From Roseburia sp. CAG:309 (GTDB lineage Bacteria; Bacillota; Clostridia; Lachnospirales; Lachnospiraceae): a stretch of DNA of 7,949 nucleotides. The notes beneath the pieces are model-generated. The model was given only the letters and a program-made list of their open reading frames with translations, ran no database searches and was not told where the DNA came from. Position 1 is the stretch's first letter. Each line of letters starts with the position of its first letter. The stretch is from the NCBI GenBank assembly GCA_000434115.1, contig FR894070.1, positions 16,087 to 24,035 of the forward strand. The letters run 5' to 3'. Shown here piece after piece: positions 5,297-7,949 of the stretch. A program made the translations under genes and the position numbers.

Positions 5297-6619
5297 TTAT
5301 TTCTCCTTCCGTTCACGAATGAACATTCGTATCGGTGTACCGATAAAGCCAAACGTATCGCGTATCCGGTTTTCAATATAACGCTGATACGAAAAGTGCA
5401 TCAGTTCTTTGCTGTTTACAAACAAGACAAAGGTAGGCGGCTTCGTAGACACCTGCGTCATGTAAAACAATTTCAACCGTTTTCCCTTGTCTGACGGCGG
5501 CTGCTGCATCGCTACCGCTTCCGTCAGAATTTCATTCAGCACACCCGTCTGAATACGCATGGAATGAAATTGAATTACTTTTTCAATATATTCAAATAAT
5601 TTATTCGTTCTCTGACCGGTCAATGCAGAAATAAATACAATCTCCGCATATGGTACGAACGAAAGCACTTCTCTTACTTTATTGGTATATTCTTTTACCG
5701 TATGATTGTCTTTTTCCACGGCATCCCATTTGTTGACGGCGATGATCAATCCCTTGCCGCGTTCATGTGCGATACCGGCAATTTTCGCATCCTGCTCCGT
5801 CACGCCTTCCACCGCATCGATCATCAATATGACGACATCCGATCGTTCGATTGCTGCTACCGTACGGATGATACTGTAACGCTCCAAGTCCTCTTTGATC
5901 TTATTTTTCCGTCGAAGCCCCGCAGTATCGATAAAAATATATTCTTTTCCGTCACGCACCACCTCGGTATCGATGGCATCTCTCGTCGTACCGGCGATAT
6001 CCGACACAATTACGCGGTCTTTTCCGATCAATTTGTTGATCAAAGACGATTTCCCGGCATTCGGTTTTCCAACGATGGCTATCTTTGGACGGTCGTCTTC
6101 CTCTTCTTCAAATTTTTCAGCATCCACAAGTTCCCACACGGCATCTAACATATCACCAAGTCCCAGTTTGGACGAAGCCGATACCGGATGCGGTTCTCCG
6201 ATGCCAAGATTATAAAACTCATACACATCCGGCATGAATTTGTCAAAATTATCCACTTTATTCACCACTAAGATAACCGGTTTTCCCGATTTGCGAAGCA
6301 TATCTGCCACCTTAAAGTCTGCATCGACAAGTCCTTGTCTGACATCCGTGACAAACATTATGACATCTGCTGTCTCTATGGCGATATTTGCCTGTTCTCT
6401 CATATGAGAAAGCATCGCATCTTTGCTATCCATCTCAATACCACCGGTATCAATCAACGAAAGGCTGTGATCCAGCCAGGTGATATCTGCATAAATTCGA
6501 TCTCGTGTCACTCCCGGGTAATCTTTTACAATCGATATTTTTTCTCCGGCAAGTGTATTAAATAAGGTTGACTTTCCTACGTTTGGGCGGCCAACAATTG
6601 CTACAATTGGTTTACTCAT
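5297..6619 (-). CDS. der: Ribosome biogenesis GTPase Der (EngA)
   Basis: An essential GTPase that helps mature the 50S ribosomal subunit. The 440-residue protein shows the diagnostic two GTPase domains in tandem. Domain 1 has the P-loop GRPNVGKS (10-17), the switch I VTRD, DTGG (57-60) and NKVD (120-123). An acidic linker EEEEDD (171-176) follows, then domain 2 with P-loop GKPNAGKS (184-191), TTRD, DTAGLRRK (231-238) and NKWD (296-299). The last 85 residues form the KH-like domain, with PPTFVLFVN, SYQRYIENRIR and GTPIRMFIRERK. Length is typical and no motif is missing. The ATG at 6619 has GGAGG 7 nt upstream. A candidate promoter sits in the 52-nt gap from yraN, and plsY starts 2 nt after the stop. 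The der-plsY-gpsA order is, from general knowledge, common in Clostridia. Confidence 0.98.
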   Translation of the reverse strand: MSKPIVAIVGRPNVGKSTLFNTLAGEKISIVKDYPGVTRDRIYADITWLDHSLSLIDTGGIEMDSKDAMLSHMREQANIAIETADVIMFVTDVRQGLVDADFKVADMLRKSGKPVILVVNKVDNFDKFMPDVYEFYNLGIGEPHPVSASSKLGLGDMLDAVWELVDAEKFEEEEDDRPKIAIVGKPNAGKSSLINKLIGKDRVIVSDIAGTTRDAIDTEVVRDGKEYIFIDTAGLRRKNKIKEDLERYSIIRTVAAIERSDVVILMIDAVEGVTEQDAKIAGIAHERGKGLIIAVNKWDAVEKDNHTVKEYTNKVREVLSFVPYAEIVFISALTGQRTNKLFEYIEKVIQFHSMRIQTGVLNEILTEAVAMQQPPSDKGKRLKLFYMTQVSTKPPTFVLFVNSKELMHFSYQRYIENRIRDTFGFIGTPIRMFIRERKEK

Positions 6620-6639
6620 TTCAATTCCTCCATCCGTAT

Positions 6640-6668
6640 ATTTTACTAAATATTCCGAATAAAATCAA
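6640..6668 (-). promoter_or_regulatory. Candidate sigma-A promoter upstream of der
   Basis: Minus-strand TTGATT (-35, 6668-6663) and TAAAAT (-10, 6645-6640) are spaced 17 nt apart and match the vegetative consensus at four and five of six positions. The -35 starts four bases beyond the yraN stop. Transcription starting near 6633 would give a very short leader that just includes the GGAGG of der. It could supply der-plsY-gpsA independently of aroB-yraN, or it may be chance in an AT-rich gap. Confidence 0.45.
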
Positions 6669-6671
6669 GTA

Positions 6672-7022
6672 CTAGTATGTCTCAAACGCATTTTTGATAT
6701 GCATGATCTCCTCTCCATCGATGGCAAGCACATCAAACCGCATCGGGTGGTCAAGAGGAATGTTGTGTCTTGCTATAAAGTGTCTTGCGGCATAAGAGAT
6801 CTTCTGTTGTTTGGCACGGGAAACCGCATATAAGCTTCCCCCGCATTGTTTGTTCTTACGATATTTTACTTCAATAAAAATCAAATATTCCTCTTTTTTT
6901 GCAATAATATCAATTTCTGCCTGCCGGCAGCGGTAATTGCAGGTAACGATCTCATATCCGCGTTTCTGCAAATACTCTGCCGCAAGCTTTTCTTTTTCAC
7001 TGCCCAGCTGTCGTTTATTCAA
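6672..7022 (-). CDS. yraN: YraN family (UPF0102) nuclease-like protein
   Basis: A 116-residue protein of the widespread UPF0102 family, which has a restriction-endonuclease-like fold. Its role is not settled; links to DNA processing have been proposed. Visible landmarks are G7SEKEKLAAEYL, RGYEIVTCNYR, the putative metal-binding core QAEIDIIAKKEEYLIFIEVKYR with Glu36, Asp38, Glu51 and Lys53, and the C-terminal RFDVLAI (96-102). Length is normal. The TTG start at 7022 is preceded by GAGGG (7029-7033) with 6-nt spacing; no in-frame ATG would keep the conserved N-terminus. The gene begins 15 nt after the aroB stop, so it is probably co-transcribed with aroB. The product is probably cytoplasmic: no signal peptide or membrane segment is visible. 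Confidence 0.93.
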   Translation of the reverse strand: MNKRQLGSEKEKLAAEYLQKRGYEIVTCNYRCRQAEIDIIAKKEEYLIFIEVKYRKNKQCGGSLYAVSRAKQQKISYAARHFIARHNIPLDHPMRFDVLAIDGEEIMHIKNAFETY

Positions 7023-7037
7023 TCCTATCCCTCATTT

Positions 7038-7949
7038 TTACATATTCATAAGAATTTCGCGGATTTCCTCTTCCGCCACCGGTCTCGCATACACATCTTC
7101 GCCAAATGTCATGACCTCGCCGATGCCCTTCTGGAAGACAAAACGAAGTTTGCCATCCCGTACTTTCTTATCCGTATACAATTTCTTTACCAGTGCCTCC
7201 CGGTCAATATAATCCGGAATTTCTACCGGCAGACCCACTTTTTTCTGCAATGCGATCACGCGGTCTCTCTCTTCTTCCGTCAAGAAACCAAGTTTGCATC
7301 CCAGTGTCACCTGTGCCACCATTCCGATGGAAAGCGCCTCTCCATGAAGCAGTTTGTAATCGCTTACCGTCTCAATCGCACGTCCTACCGTATGTCCGAG
7401 ATTCAAAATCTCACGCAGGCTCTTCTCCTTTTCATCCTTCATAACCACCTGATATTTTACATTGCAGTTTCTCTCTGAAATATATTCACACGCTTCCGGA
7501 TCGCACTGTAAGATTTTGTCAATGTTTTTCTCAATATATTCAAATAATTCAAAATCCGCCAGACACGCATGTTTGATCGTTTCTGCCATTCCGTTGACCA
7601 GGTGGTTTTTCGGAAGTGTTTTCCACGTATCAATGTCCACATAAACCTTTTTCGGCTGATAGATCAGACCGATCAGATTGGTCGCAAGATCTGTATCTAC
7701 GGCAGTCTTTCCTCCGATAGAAGCATCCGCTGCCGCAAGAAGTGTCGTCGCATAATTTACAAACGGCACTCCTCTGCCAAACGTACCAGCCACAAAGCCG
7801 GCGAGATCCGAAACTACGCCGCCGCCAACAGCTACAACGCAGCAGTCTCTCCGAAATCCTTTTGCCAGCATAGCGTCCTCCAGTATTTCCTTTGTCTTTC
7901 TTACCTTGCTTTTTTCTCCCGCAGGAAACACAAACAACTCTGCCTGCGC
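7038..7949 (-). CDS. aroB: 3-dehydroquinate synthase AroB (5' end outside window)
   Basis: Second enzyme of the shikimate pathway: it converts DAHP to 3-dehydroquinate using NAD and a divalent metal. The 303 visible residues begin at AQAELFVFPAGEKSK, so about 50 N-terminal residues lie beyond the right edge; the TTG at 7937 is an internal Leu codon, not a start. Visible motifs, numbered in the fragment, are GGGVVSDLAGF (42-52), ASIGGKTAVD (76-85), the GMAETIKHA metal ligand Glu123, His186 in NLGHT, His202 in LLHGE and KKVRDGKLRFV near the end. Two usual active-site positions differ: the common GHTxGHAxE motif reads GHTVGRAIE (Arg190), and the common GKN motif reads ATN (Thr90). The product is still most likely AroB, but another sugar-phosphate cyclase of the same superfamily cannot be fully excluded. 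No other shikimate gene is visible. Confidence 0.93.
   Translation of the reverse strand, partial: AQAELFVFPAGEKSKVRKTKEILEDAMLAKGFRRDCCVVAVGGGVVSDLAGFVAGTFGRGVPFVNYATTLLAAADASIGGKTAVDTDLATNLIGLIYQPKKVYVDIDTWKTLPKNHLVNGMAETIKHACLADFELFEYIEKNIDKILQCDPEACEYISERNCNVKYQVVMKDEKEKSLREILNLGHTVGRAIETVSDYKLLHGEALSIGMVAQVTLGCKLGFLTEEERDRVIALQKKVGLPVEIPDYIDREALVKKLYTDKKVRDGKLRFVFQKGIGEVMTFGEDVYARPVAEEEIREILMNM

Noticed and set aside
5014..5376. Minus-strand open frame of 120 codons across the der/plsY junction
   Set aside because: It is an alternative frame of the same strand over two genes whose own frames carry full family motifs. Its Arg/Tyr-rich translation is typical of a shifted frame.
7016..7036. 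Tiny open frame ATGAGGGATAGGATTGAATAA between aroB and yraN
   Set aside because: Its six codons lack a ribosome binding site of their own and simply contain that of yraN. Chance is the simplest explanation.
1..7949. Mobile elements, CRISPR arrays, toxin-antitoxin pairs, defence genes, tRNA or rRNA
   Set aside because: Nothing supports them. Apart from the 21-bp repeat in plsY, no spaced direct repeats, transposase or integrase motifs or structured RNA genes were noticed, and gene content is mostly core chromosomal.

Overview
This is an ordinary-looking chromosomal segment from a low-to-moderate GC Gram-positive bacterium, most likely a Clostridia member of the Lachnospiraceae type. The reasons are purine-rich AGGAGG-like ribosome binding sites before nearly every gene, frequent GTG and TTG starts, AT-rich intergenic regions, the der-plsY-gpsA order, and a kinase/regulator/lipoprotein trio of Firmicutes style. 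The genus cannot be named from this window. All ten recognised genes lie on the minus strand, so transcription runs from high to low coordinates. No rRNA, tRNA, CRISPR array, insertion sequence or phage gene was seen, and no gene-free stretch exceeds about 100 bases.

Upstream block (7949 down to 3614), housekeeping: aroB (3-dehydroquinate synthase, 5' end outside the window), yraN (UPF0102 nuclease-like protein), der (double-GTPase for 50S ribosome assembly), plsY (acyl-phosphate:glycerol-3-phosphate acyltransferase) and gpsA (glycerol-3-phosphate dehydrogenase). They are closely packed: a 15 nt gap for aroB/yraN, 52 nt for yraN/der with a candidate promoter, 2 nt for der/plsY, and a 14 nt overlap for plsY/gpsA. 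GpsA makes glycerol-3-phosphate and PlsY acylates it, so this pair supplies the first steps of phospholipid synthesis.

Middle (3590 to 3071): a strong hairpin with a U-tract closes the gpsA transcript. It also sits directly against the start codon of a small YdcZ/DUF606-type membrane protein, whose ribosome binding site lies in the hairpin loop. A weaker AT-rich hairpin follows that gene.

Downstream block (3069 to 1): a good sigma-A-like promoter precedes a ComEA-like DNA-binding protein. It is followed by an OmpR-family response regulator, a two-transmembrane HAMP sensor histidine kinase and the start of a lipoprotein that looks GerMN-like. Regulator, kinase and lipoprotein genes overlap physically and are probably translated in a coupled way. 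The regulator-kinase-GerMN lipoprotein order resembles actinobacterial MtrA-MtrB-LpqB, and it is the most interesting system-level feature here. Other points of interest are a perfect in-frame 21-bp tandem duplication in the first membrane segment of PlsY, and two departures from the usual active-site motifs in AroB.
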